Source: [Phialemoniopsis] sp. UDSM-2020 | Lineage: Eukaryota; Ascomycota; Sordariomycetes; Thyridiales; Thyridiaceae | DNA: 64,000 bases | Direction of reading: 5' to 3' | Assembly (NCBI GenBank): GCA_018873225.1 | Contig: JAEILZ010000001.1 | Location: forward strand, 3,596,001 to 3,660,000 | Shown: piece after piece, positions 31,599-44,549 of the stretch | How positions within the stretch are numbered: the first letter of the stretch is position 1 | Layout: every line of letters begins with the position of its first letter | The notes under the pieces: model-generated | What the model saw: only the letters and a program-made list of their open reading frames with translations | Database searches by the model: none | Told to the model about the DNA's origin: nothing | Made by a program: the position numbers and the translations under genes

Positions 31599-34500
31599 TT
31601 AGACGACAAGCTCCATCTTGACACCCCTCTTGCCCGTAGACTCGTCCTTCTCGTCCGAGATCTTAACCCGCACCTTCTGGAATAGCTCCACGGTCGCCTC
31701 CTTGCTGCCCGAGATCTTGAGCGTGTACGTCTCGGCGTCGAAGCTCGCGGCGGGCTCCGGGTCCGCCATCTCGCGCAGGCGGATGACGCCCTCGATGCCG
31801 AAGCGCGGCACGAGCACGACGAAGCCGTTGCTAAAGATCTTCATGACGAAGGCCTCCTCCTCGGCGACCTTGCCGCGCAGCGCCTGCCCTACGTAATAGG
31901 CGATGCTGGCGCGGCCCGCGAGCTGCGCGTTGCGGTGGCGCACGTTGATGTTCTTGCACACGGCCTCGAGCTTGCCGCGCGAGCGGACCGAGGGGTGCAT
32001 GGGCTCGTACTCGATGGCGGCGGCGAGCTGGCGGTGGGCCACGAGGTCGGCGTAGCGCCGGATGGGCGACGTGAAGTGCGTGTAGATCTCCGAGGCGAGG
32101 CCGTAGTGGCGGAACTCTGGGTAGGCCTGGGTGCCCGCCGAGAAGTACTCGGCCGACATCATGCAGCGGGTGGCCATGATGCGGACGAGCGTGTTGAAGA
32201 AGGGCTCCTTGGGGTCGGTGCAGGTGTCGAGGCTGTCAGCTAGGGCGCGCGACGAGTCGACACGCAGCTCGAGGCCCTTCTTGACCTTGAGCTGGTTCGC
32301 CAGCTCGTCAAAGTTGGTCTTGGGCGGCGCACCGTGACGTCGCAAGATGGCGGTCTGGGGGAAGGCAGAGTAGATCTTGCCAGCCACTGATATGTTGGCG
32401 AGCAACATGAACTCTTCGACCAGCGACATGGTATCCAGGTGCACCTTGGTCTTGATGTCAATAGGGTCCGAAGTCTCAGACTCCATCTGCACCTTGACCT
32501 CAGGCGATGAGAGGCTTAAAGCGCCGGCATCCATTCGCTTCTGCTTGAGTACCTTGGAGAGCATCATCAACGTCCGAATACCCTTGGTAAGATCATCCTG
32601 TTGTGACGCATCGTCGACACGCAACTGCGCCTGTTCGTAGCTGAATGCCTCTCGCGACTTGATGACAGACTTTGTAAAGCGGACGTCCACAATATCGGCC
32701 TCGGGCGTCATCTCCCAGATGACCGAAAAGGCATACCGCTCAACATAGGGTTTCAACGAGCAGAGATCGGTGCCGAGCAACATCGGAAGCATATCAATAC
32801 GCTTGTCGACAAGGTACACACTCGTACCTCGGACGCTCGCTTCCGTGTCCATGGCATTGTTCGGTTTGACGAAGTGTGAGACATCGGCAATGTGAACACC
32901 AACCTCAAAGTTACCGTTAGGCAATGACCGTGCATGGAGAGCATCGTCAATGTCCTGGCATCCGATAGGATCGATACTGCAGATCAGGAGATCTCGCAGA
33001 TCTTTACGGTCTCGCCAGCCTGGATCGTCTGTACTTGTAGGAACCCTCCAGTCATGTCCCTCCTTAGGGAGACAGTCGAGGACGGTCTTGGGGAAAGGCC
33101 GATACTGCACGTCATATTCGAGGAGCAGGGCTTCTGTCTCGGCAGCTTTGCTCTCCATCTCACCCAGCGACCGGACAAAGTGCCCGACTGGATGCCTCGA
33201 ATCGCGATCCCACGCGTCAATAGTGACAAGGATACGCTTGCCAAGGAGTTCTCCAATCTGCCTTGTGCGAAGACGGATCTTAGGGATCTTCTTGTCCATC
33301 GGAATCAAGAAGACAGTCTCTTGCTTTCGTCCTTGGTTGGCTGACTTGCTCACAGAGGACTGGTCGATGTGGCCAACATATTGTCGCCAATTCCTCTTGA
33401 TGACACCGACGACCTTTGCTGTCGGTTGTGCGTGGCCTTCGGTGCTCTTGGAGTGTGTGCGCTTAACTTCTTCCTGCAGAGCTTTGCGCTCTTTCTCTGA
33501 TATGATATCTCCTGCCTCCTCGCCATCGGCGTCGGCGTTCTCATTCTTCGTCATAGTCTCCTCCTCAATGATCTGCGTTGAAGGTTCTTTCCACTGGTCC
33601 TTCGGGAGAACCTCCACTACTACCACGTCGCCATCCACAGCTCGGTTGATATTCTCCCGGCCCAGGATAAGGAGAGCCTTGGGAAAAGCAGGGACCCTGA
33701 TGGAGCCCTCCAGATAGTTATAAGGAGAAACATTAAAGATGCCTTGATGCAGCAACCCGCTCTTCACGCCGGTCATCATCTTGGACATGGTGAGGTACTC
33801 GGCATACAAGTGATCGCCTGGCTTCCTGTCTTTCGTAATCTCACGATCCTGGGTTTCGGGAATCATATCCACAAGGCTGTCGCCATCGGGGAGACTCTCG
33901 ACGTACTCCCTGAGGGAGCAAGCCGCAAGGCCCTCTGCCCTCGCCTTCTTGAGATTCTCTCTGTCGTTGCTGAGCATCACCACCGCGGGCGTCTTCTTGC
34001 CCTTGACAACGGAGGCCAGATGCTCGCTGTACCATTTCACAGCTCGTCTCACTGAGCGATCATTTCGATCGTTGACCGACTCCTGCGGCTCACGTGTGAC
34101 ATAGGTCTCGAGACGGAAGTCGTTGAAGAAGACATAGAACCGCTTGTCGTCGCTCTTGACGAGCCCGACGAGACGGTTGTAGAGAGGAAGCGACCGGTTG
34201 CGGACTTCTTCCAGAACGACCTGCAGCACGATCACGTCGTAAAAGGCGGACGCGTGCTCAAAGAGATCCATGGCGCTCAGAAAAGCGTTGGTATCTGGTA
34301 CCAGGTAGTGGCCTTGCGGGTATGTCTTGGTTGCCGCAGGCTTTTCTGACAAGACAAAAGGTGCCACTTCAAAAAAGATAGATTGGTAAGCTTGCGAGAC
34401 AGACGTGACATGGTTGGAGCGGTATTCAACTTACGGTTCCCTGCGGCATCTCTCGGGGCGTTGTTCAGGCAGGTGCTGCACAGTTTTGAAGAACAGGGGA

Positions 34501-34630
34501 TGTCCTGTCGTAGATAGACCTCTCGCACGATCTTCTGTACCTTGCCGCTTCTAGTGGAACGGACATAGACCTTGCTTGAGATGTTGGACTGGAGCGGGTC
34601 GGACCCCAGCGCATGTTTGAGGCTCGCCAT
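31599..34630 (-). CDS. DIS3: exosome catalytic exoribonuclease DIS3/RRP44
   Basis: Two exons, 34630-34435 and 34366-31599, joined over a 68-bp intron, give 987 residues. DIS3 is the processive 3'-5' RNase and endonuclease of the RNA exosome in nucleus and cytoplasm. The CR3 cysteine motif (IPCSSKLCSTC) precedes the PIN domain, whose first acid is Asp90 in YLVPDTNAFLSAMD. Cold-shock domains occupy roughly 225-450. The RNB domain holds the metal ligands in SIDPIGCQDIDDALH (Asp531, Asp537, Asp539, Asp540) and later FTSPIRRYADLVAHR. A C-terminal S1 domain ends the protein. Length and domain order match yeast Rrp44 (1001 residues). The acceptor is unusual only in being GAAG after a T-rich run. Confidence 0.97.
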
Positions 34631-37600
34631 GATGGTGAGCGAATGCCGGCTTGCCGGGCGCTTGCTCCTCTCTCCCGTGGGCTTTTTCTTCTGCTACAAT
34701 CTTCTCAGATGGCAAATAATGGATGATAGCTGAAAAGCGCAAAGGCTTGTGATGATGTGCCGTGTTGTCCTTGTTGATGAGCTCTGAGCTTCTGGTTTGA
34801 CTGGGCGGATTATGATATCAAAAAGTTGAAAAATGCGCTTGACAGGCGAATCAGCGGGAGCCCAGCGCTTGCTTATCCTTATCGGCAGGCGCTGGAGTGG
34901 TGTGGAGACTCACCTTTGGGAGGGGAAGATCTGGTGTGAACAATTACCACAGCCAGAGTAGGAAACCTTGGGCGTGCTTGGTAAATCCCGGCCACCAGGT
35001 GAGGGACGCCAGCGGTTCAGGCAATACCCATGGCCATGAGCCCTACGACCGACGAACAGATACATGCACGGCGGGCCACCTCTTCGCATTCAGGCAAAAT
35101 AGGCCATGATGATGCTTAATCGAATCTCCAAATGATGCACAATTAATCACGTGGGGGTCGGGCATCACGTGTATCTATCCCCTCGTTTTGAACAGCCGCA
35201 AGCACGATGTCCGTATTGCCAAGGGAGTGAGGCGCTGGACAGTAATTCTCCCGTGAGGAGGACCATGCTCTTCCGTCAGACGTGGACGTGGACGTGGCCA
35301 TATGATACACAAAGCCAAGTCATGTTGGGGTTCCCGAGACGCAGGACGAGTGCGCCCACAAAAAGCATGGTTGCTTCTGGCTCTCTCCGACAGCTGCAAC
35401 TGCTCCCGGGTCGCCGATCTGACTCGGTTTAGCCCCGAAACACAGACGGTGACACCGGAACAGCTAGTTGAGCCCTTTGTGATACATCAGATCCTGTGGG
35501 AACGGACTCGTTTCTTCTTTGAGGCTACATTGTTATATCCTCGTGCCGGCAAGAGACGAGGCCCTTTTAGGCCTTCCGGGGCGCAAGGCATATTGTTTGT
35601 TCGTTCGGCGGCTACTAGACTACGTTACTCCTACTCCGTTAGTGACAAGGGGGGCGAATGCGCCGTCCGCCGCCTCCTCCGCAAGCAGCATCACATAGTT
35701 TAATAGTCCCCGGACCTCTGCACGCCTAGGCCCCTCGGGAAGCCTCGACTTCCTCTGCCCTCCAGAAGGGCCGTCTCAGAAGAAGAGGTACGCCGCGCGC
35801 GGTGCTCTCTCTCGCGCCCCCCCCCACCGAATGTCCGGGACACCCTAAGCGAGGTCGCCGCGAACGCTGGTCACGGCGAAGGCTTCTGGATACGGTAGAG
35901 TGAAATGCTAAAGTTTTGATTTATTGCGAATTAAATACAGGCATCCCGTCATATGATCTACTGCGCAATTCACCCGGGCTATTTTGCCAGATTGTTCAGG
36001 CGTCCCCGCTGCTGTGCGCGCCGCAGAACGCAGCATCTGCTGGGGACACCCCAGGGCCTGAGCTCCCCCCTTGGCCTCCAGAAACGGACGCTCGCAGCAC
36101 TGTCAACCCTGTCTGGCCACATTCAGCGCCAAAAATAGTCCGAGGGTTTGTCTGGCTGTCTGTTGATAAGATAAGCTGCCGAAGGGTGGACAGACCTGCA
36201 GTCTGGGGAAGACATCCTTCCCGAGCGATCTACTTGCTAGGGTGGGCCGTGATGGTGTACGAACCATGTACAGAGGTCGAAAGGTCACGGTCTTTGGATG
36301 ATCTGTGCCCCGGATCTCTGACCTCAACATCACGATTCGGGAGAAGCGCGAGCCATCTACTGTACACATACGAAGCAAGGGAAGAGGCGTTCTCAACTGT
36401 ACAACCCTGCGTTTCATCATGATTCCACGGGGCATCCTTTGGCTTTTTTTGACCCAGGGCCTAGCAGGGAGGCATTCCTACTGGATAAGTCACCTGGCCT
36501 TAGATCCCCGACGGCGCGATTTTTGTCTGCGTAAGCATGGCCAGGCGCCGATCAGATGCGTCATTCTCGCGGGCTTGCAGCTCGATGGGGCTTCCGTCCG
36601 AGGCGCAAGGGTACAGCCCTTGAATCTTAAGTGTCAAAACGATATCGCTAGCTGCGATACTAGTGTTGGTCTTGCAAAAGGATCGCCGCCGTCTTAGAAA
36701 GACTCACATGTCGAGGTGAGGTCCACGCCGGAGAATAGTATCGAGGGAGGGATGGATGGATGGATGGATGGATGGATGGCAGGCCTTAGGAATGCGGCCA
36801 GGGTAAGGTGATGATGTCCCAAGGCTGGGTGGTGTGTAGCAGCACCATCGGCTGGGCAAACTGCCGAAGAGTATCAGTCATCGACCTTCGCAACCTGGGA
36901 CGTTATTCCAATGTGCGCATATGCCTGTCTTACTGAAAACAGGGAATAGAGCGAGACAGAAGGACCCGTGAACGGTCGGTGCGGCAGTGCCGGGTTCTCT
37001 CTGCCTGAGCCAAGTCGTAGCGTTTTCACGAGATACCAGGCAGTGCTATGTCGACTAAGCAGCCACACCTTCCCAGGATGGCATTCCTTGCGGTGGCTCT
37101 ATTTCTTCCATGTCAAAGGCCAGACCCAGAAGGAGGCTGACAAGGAAGAGCATTTCTGACATCGGGACGATCGAAACAGCCGATGGATGACTTACATGCT
37201 GGGGAGCGAATAGTTCCTTGAAGGGCCTAGACGAGTGAGCGAGTGGGTGAGGGCCAGAGGCTGGTCGGTACGTGCTTTGACAGGATGATTGCGACGATGC
37301 AGAACGGGTAGCAAGGGGGTTCCCGCCCACTCGCTGCAGCCATCGCATGCGGGAGCCCATATCAGCACGCACGCAAGCAGCCACCATCAAGAGTGGACTT
37401 GGGGGGATAGACCGCCAGGTTTGGTACCCAGATCGTGGAGAAAAGCGTACCATTGTTGGTGGGAGGCAACGGTAGTGGCCGTCGATGCGGACCAGGAAAG
37501 ATGGGGTGGGGCCTGCCCATCCGTGCCTTCGAACGGCGGCCATCTCGAGCAGGGCCATGAGGGCCATTTCAGTAAAGTGTGTACAGGCCTGCATAAACAC

Positions 37601-40600
37601 TTGCATCATCCAGATACTGGACAGCCCTGGAGGGCCCTCTGCTAAGGCTTAAGGGTGCTGTGCTAAGGGGATGGTGGGTGGGCAGGCATGTGGCCCATGG
37701 CTCACATGGTGACCCCCCCTTTGGAATGCCAGGGAGCAAGCCATGACCACACCCTCCTCCTCCTCCACACGACCACCCTAAAACCAGAGTCGTTAATCAT
37801 GGACTTGGGACTGGGTCTGGCACTGGAACTTGGAACTGGGGTCTTGTTTCTGGGCACTTCCTGGGCCAGTGCCGTTGAGATGTCAGTTAGCTCCGCGTCA
37901 ACGCCAACCTCGGGAGCCATGTACGCACGTACGTTTTATACACACTGCGCATACATAATCGGTAGGCGGATCCCAAGGAGGATAGAAGCAGTTTGGTCTT
38001 GTCAAGTTGTCCTGCATGCAGATGGCCCAACAATGTCAAGTGGCGTACGTTTGATACCTACCATGATGGAAGACATGACGAGGAACCTCTTGTCGTCGAG
38101 CCAGATACCTGGCGAACATGTACTCTGCGTCTGCGTTGCCCACATCTCCGAGGACCCAAGGGACATTTGGAAACACTTGTGCTGAAAGTAGGAATTTGAT
38201 TCAGCCAAGTATCGGAAAGGGAACAGGCAAACGCAAGCATGAACAAAAGGCCAAAAGGACAGAAAGGCCAAAGGCTCGTTCATTCAAACCCATGATTTGC
38301 AGGCAAAGAGTGGCCCGTGTGTCAGCTGGGGGCGGCAAGGTCTGGCGAGAGCGAATCAAGACCCGCCGTCTCTAGCGCCAAGTCCACTCGCTTGCGCCCT
38401 TGCTACACCTTGGCTTAGACCCATGTCCCTGCTCGTTACGGGGTTTAGTCGGTTTAGTGCATCCCCTAACCGCACCCCCCGTACGCGCAACCTACGCCCC
38501 CTTCCCCCTCCCCAGTCATACAAGCTCAAGCCTTCACACCATCTTCTTTTTTGACCCGTCGCCGTGTGCTCCCATCCCCAGACTTCTGGGCCAGTGCGAC
38601 ACCTGTAGTGGTGTATTGCCATGTATTCTAGCTCGGGGGACCTGTCAGGCAATGATATAAAATCTCAAGAACCTCACACGAGACGCGTCGCAACATGCTG
38701 GACATCTATACGCGTCTGAAAGACGCTGCAAAGCTGTCGACGGTACGACTTGACAGTTGACTCGTCAATCTTCCAAAAAGGCAGGCGATTCGAAAACGAA
38801 AAAAGAGGGGTAATGTCGGAAACAAGACATGGATGGCCCTTGGCTTGGTCGGTCACCGAAGCAGTAGCAGCAGCGACTCCAAGCCATGGAATGGCACGGT
38901 TCAGTGTTAGTAAAGGCCTCGACTGCACTGCTCTAGGGCTGCTACTTGCGATGCGACACTCTCGTGGTTTGCGCGAATACCAGTCAGATGTCCACGGCCC
39001 TCACTCCCGTACATGAATGACGCACAACTGCTTGGGTGAATGCAGGAGAATATTGATGATTCAACAAACCTCCAGGCTCAGCTGTGGCGTAATATTCTAT
39101 ATCGCCGAGAACTGGGATTGTTAAGCCGACGGCCAATCACAACGGGCAGTGGAAAAGTGATACCTGCCCGTTGATCCGGTCAGCAATGGCGAGGGCAGAG
39201 GCATTTGAGGAAAAAAAGTCTAGTCAGGACTTGTTCCCTATTAGGGAAGTGAAAGCCTTCCACGAGTAAAAATTTACATTCGACCGGTTGGTGTTGGGCA
39301 TCGTTAGATCTGTCCATGAACTTGCGGACAAACGGTGAAGTCTGCTGGCAGAGAAATCTCGACGATATGATCCGGCGTAGCCGAATCATCCACATCTCGG
39401 CTCATCATCTCGGAGCCTTGTTCGAACTCTTTGCTCACTTCTAGACCCCACAGCGAGATGCTATTTTTTGCTGTGCGACCTAGGACTCGTTGCAGGATCT
39501 TTTTTTTTTTTCCACGGCATTACTCCGAAAGTAGAACAAAGAACGCCATCATGCCCGTCTAGTGTTAGTGCTGCGTGGCTCTGACCTGAATATCGCCTGG
39601 GCTTGTAAATTGGTCGTTCACTTCCGCATTGGGCCAGGTTACACCCGTGCCTTTCACGTCAATCGATGCTACCGGCGAGACGACATCGACCATGCTTCGT
39701 AAAGCTTACGTTCGAGATCGTTCGTAAGCAACAGCTGCACGAAGACAAGGGCCGCTGTCAAATTTTCTTTTCAACCTAGTCCAGGTGTCAAGTTGAGATC
39801 TGACAGCCTTCTGCGATTGGTTTTCCCTCTCTGGGCCGACAGTGTGATAATGTAATAGAAGAAAAACGACACCGAATGAAGAGTGGGGTGTCAGCTTGGT
39901 ACTGTAGGCAGTTGTGGGCCTTCGGGAGAGGCCCTGGGACAAAGGAGACTGCAAGCAAGCCCAGATATGTTCCAGAAGTTGAAGGAATAGCCGGGCCTGC
40001 ATGCTGACCTCACTCGCTTTGCGACGGCCAAATTATGCCGAAGAATCATCCTTTTAGATCATCCTTTCATGTGAAGCAAAGCCACGCTGTCGCGTCGTGG
40101 TCGAAAACGAGTCATGGCAGGTATATCGCCCTCTTGAGAATCATACCCTGGTATAGCCTTTACCTGTATCTCTGACATGCTTGGTGATGTATGGTGTATT
40201 TGGATGTTGGTGCTGGAAGTTAGGGGCAGGCTAGATCGGCAAGAGAATGAACGCGGCGACCACATTGACCAACCACTCCAACTTAGACAACTTTTTGTCG
40301 CCTGTAAACCTAGTGTAAATGATCCCGCAGCGGTACAAGATCTGGGGGAAGATTTGGCTAGGATGTGATCCCTCGGCAGACGCGCTGATCTATGCACAGA
40401 AATCTAGGCTGGTGGAGACAGTGTGAAGATCACTCAACCCCATCTGTTTCGACTTGGCTTCGCCTTTGGGGATATCGCACGTGGGAAAAATAGGAGGGCG
40501 CCTCGACGACATCACCACCCAGGACAGTCGTAAGCGGTCCGAGATGATTTGAGATGTTCACAAGCGAGGCGAAAGGACGCCAACCCTGGGGCGCCTCCTC

Positions 40601-43600
40601 TCCCCTAGAACACTTGGGACATGTGGTGAGAAGCGTCGCGTACCGCGCCGAGATGACCCTAGCTTCGTGCCGCACTGAGACATGGATGCAGTCGTCGGCG
40701 TCTTGGGAAATGGTGTAATGGGTCCTGACTCGAATTCTACTGGGACTCTTGTGAAAGCCTTGCGTTCTGGATCCTGTTACTCCTCGTATCTACCTCGGCG
40801 TGCATGTATGGAAAGACGCGTTTGGAAACCGGTGTGCAAGATGTGGATTCAGCGGATAATGTAACGATGCCTTGTTGACGGCGGTCGTTTGCCATATTTG
40901 CAAGTGAACAGTGGAGAATGAGGGCCAGAGTGCGGAAAGACCTGTCCAAGAGATACGGAGAGAGCCGTGACTGGGACTATTGGAATTTATGGATTGCCCA
41001 TGACCGTCGCCGTTGAAGCCAACCATCTCGAGGGCGAAAAGGACGGATCGAAACCTAAATCGTAGCGTCAAAAGCCCACATGATGGGAAAACGTCAAGTA
41101 CTTGTGGATCGGGGCTTGTCATCATCAAACATTAGGGGAACGGCGTGGGTTTGACGCCAGGAAACTCAGCCGCCATATACACACTGCCTGCACACGATGT
41201 GTTAGGGGAGGTGACTGGCATCAGAGTTCCGGATGTTGGTCATGGCAGTCCAGTCTTTAGCGGTCGACCGAGCCGAGATTGCCCGCTTGTGAGGTAGTTA
41301 TAGAGAGAAAGACGAGAGGTTTGGACGAAGGCAAGATGGCAGACCAGGCCGGATCGGGTTATGGCAGCGAGGGCATGCCCATACCAAGTACTACTTGCTT
41401 GCGCCGTCTCTGAAAGGCCGCCTTGTGGCTGATTTTCCATGTTGGATAGATATCTTGGAAAAGACGTGCACAAGTATCTATTCTGAGCTGAGCAAACTGT
41501 GCACACCAGTCTGTACAGCCTGACAATACTTTTCCACGCGCTGTGTGACCTTCTCATCGTGCCCTGCCATTCCCTCCCGCCCGCTAACTGCCCAGGTAGG
41601 CCCGCGTCGCGACAAGGCAATTTTGGAAGAGTGGCAAATCGTCCTCGAGAAGTCCTCTTTTTCCCGTGTTGCCTTGTCAGAACCTTGAGCGCCGAAAGTT
41701 GCTCCGTCAGAACTAGGTAGCATGGTCTACGTTCTCGTCTCTGCTTGGCTCGCAAGAGAGAAACGGCACCTTTACTTCTGTTGCGGCCCAGCTTTCGAAA
41801 CCTTTTCCCACCAAGTATTTCTCAAGGTCCAGGAGCAGAAGCAGCAAGCCACCAGGAATCATCGAAATGTCCAGATGAAATCCCAGCCTGCCTCGACAAC
41901 GTCGTCTAGAGCGGAACAAAACCACACTTAGCCCCCTTGTCGAGCCTCCGTCGCTAGATCGCCTCCGCTTCCCACTGTATGTACTTACTTTAGGTCGTTT
42001 TGGAGCATGATCAGTGGTGCGCTAACTAACTACTACCCGCACTGGTTAGTTGGTGTTTTATCGTTTGGGTGGATTCTATTGCCATAGCTGGCTCGGATCA
42101 ATCGAGGTCGTTCGTCGGGCAATCTGTGCCAGTATCATCCACCAACGCGCGGCGCTATCAAACCCATCTCCTTGGTACTCTTCGTGCTGCTCTTGATGCC
42201 TGATAACCTTCTCTGCCTCTTTTCACATTGTCTGCTCGACATCTTTCTCTTGGAGGCCAGCCATCGCCAGATCATTGTTAGCGTCACGCCCACCTTGGCA
42301 TTTCTCTCCTACCAGGCCCTGGCTCTCATCCGTCGCCTGCTGACCCGCAGAGTCGCCACACATCCGAAGAGAAAGAGACCCACAGGCAAGCTTCCAATCT
42401 CCCTTATCCTTGTACGGACCGCGGTCTCTCCTGGCTTTGTCCAGCCTCTTTCGTGTCTACACGCCCCCCTCCATTACGCCCTCAATCCGTCCCTCCCAGT
42501 CGTCCTCCCTAGGCGTCCAGGCGTCATCCTTGGCTCCCATCCCTGTGGTGGCCCGCTGTGCGCCGCCCGCTGGTTCGTTCCCCAATCTTTGGTCCGTGTG
42601 CCGCCGCGCGACCGCTGTACTCGAGAGCTAAGTGCGCCCGCTAACGTTAAGTGGTAGATGCGCTAATCTCTTGCGTGCTGCTGCATTCTGCGTGCTTTCC
42701 GACGCCTGGCTTGCATTGCATCGTGTGAGTGTGTAAAAGTGTGTGTGAAATGGATATTCCTGGCGGAGCAATCACCAACCGATCGCTGAGAGGACCTGCT
42801 TTTACTGCTTGTACTGACTAACAGTACTTGTCGTACTTTTGTACTAATCTATCTGCTCTCAGTTCTGAGTAGACGGCTAACAACCGGCGTTTGCCCCCAA
42901 GGCTCCCTAGTCAAAAAAATCCCATACAAGGGCGACGATCGCTTCACTGGTCGGTGCTGGGCGGCGCGCTTTCCAACGAACGCGGGGTAGCACTGGGTCT
43001 AAAAGCAACATCCATATCTTGCGCTCATCGATTCACTAAATCGAGCCGCCTGTCAAGCCAACCCGCAAGCCGGCTGCACATAACGTTAGCATTTTTCATA
43101 ACATCATCTGCCTCTCGAGACTCGAGGTCTGATGCTGGACCGACTCCAACTCGTCGCTGCTTGCTTGTCCTCTTCCAGCCGCTCCACTCTCGCGCGTCCG
43201 CCATACCCACAGATGCTTGGTGGTATTCCTGGATCTAGGTTACCATTCTCAAAGGCCTGTACGCAGCTGCGTCAGACAATAAAGCTCCCTGGACACGACC
43301 TTCCTGTTCGGCAATCGCAATTGCAAGTATGGTATTGCTGTCCACAGACTAGACCCGACCCGCGATATATGTAGCACATCACAACAAGTCCTCTCTAGCA
43401 CCAACCCAGCATGTCGCGCAGCCTCGACTACCTTGGTTGATGAACCTCGAGCGAAATACTGGCCTTCGGTACCCCGACCCGAAAGCACTTTTGGCACCAA
43501 GTACAAAGCACCACACAGCGCAAAACAAACACGAGGGGGGAGCCACAACTCCGCTCCAGCCGTATCAACCTAGTCTCTCAAGTCGAGCCAGAACGGGCCT

Positions 43601-44549
43601 AAGACGAAACGAGCAGGGCCACCAGCAACCGATCAAATTACATACGAAATACTTGCCTGCTTCGATTGGCCTGTTTGCGCCTCTCGGCATCAGCATCAGT
43701 TGCTATCAGCCTCTAGGCCCACACCCCTGGGCGCGTTTGCAAAAGGCTGATGCCTCCTCTTTCCCTCGCTCTGCTGACTGCAACTGCGCTTCAAACAAAA
43801 GAAGAGGGCCTGCCTTGCACTCATTAGCCAACCATCATCATCCTTCATCATCATCTTATTCTCCTCACCTGTCGCTTCCGTCATCTACACTCTTCCTTTC
43901 CATTTACAAGCATCGCCCGTTTGCAAACGCGCATGCTCGGACCTTTCACACCTCTTCTCCCTTGGCCTTCTCGGACCGGGCGCATCATCTCTGTATCTAC
44001 CGCGCGTGCGCAACCCGCTCAACCCTCGTCTCGCCTAACGCAGAGGGTCCAGAAGCACCCTCTCATCATCTAGTCTTGCCACATAATAAGCCAACCAGAT
44101 CAACCACTTCTTGGCCCATACTACTACATCACCATTACCACCCACCACACCTCGCACGCCCCCCTCCATTCCTCTTTGACTAACCGATCCCGCCGCCGCG
44201 CAGCAGCAACCAGCAACCAGCAGCAGCAGGTCAAGTCAAATCCCAGCTTTTCATTCACACAAAGAGGCAACCTCCTTCAAACCCTTCCTCTCTTACCCTG
44301 CTGCTTGTTCGCTGCGATTCGACGTCCTGCCAACCCCCGGAAAAGGGTTCTAGAGATTTGCGCCAACCATATGCATGATTAAATCTTGCGTGCATCATAC
44401 CAGTTGCGCACACTCCATCATTTCCGGACTCGCCATTTCGCCCTGCGCATCCCACCTCCACTTCACCTCCACTTCCACCACTGCCAACCCAACTATATTC
44501 AGACACGTCGTTTCGCAGAACCGTCGACGTGGTCGACGTCGCCGCACTG
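34631..44549. other. 9.9-kb interval with no convincing gene
   Basis: Only overlapping ORFs of 60-250 codons without coherent composition are present. The longest (43437-44183 plus strand) is His/Ser/Pro-rich from a pyrimidine-rich strand. Visible structure is limited to a (GGAT) array at 36748-36779, a poly-C run near 35816, a T run at 39499-39511, and a strongly pyrimidine-biased plus strand from about 42100 to 44550 that resembles long promoter and leader DNA of the RSC7 gene. Non-coding transcripts or upstream leader exons could be hidden here. Confidence 0.5.
36748..36779. repeat. GGAT tetranucleotide microsatellite
   Basis: About seven uninterrupted GGAT units in the gene-poor interval upstream of RSC7. 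A shorter array of the same unit lies near 31240. Confidence 0.85.

Noticed and set aside
37055..37609. Minus-strand ORF of 184 codons ending in a hydrophobic stretch
   Set aside because: No coherent composition or family likeness; the plus strand is open over the same span.
43437..44183. Plus-strand ORF of 248 codons, His/Ser/Pro-rich
   Set aside because: Composition follows the pyrimidine-rich strand upstream of RSC7; no domain, and it overlaps other ORFs. More likely leader or promoter DNA.
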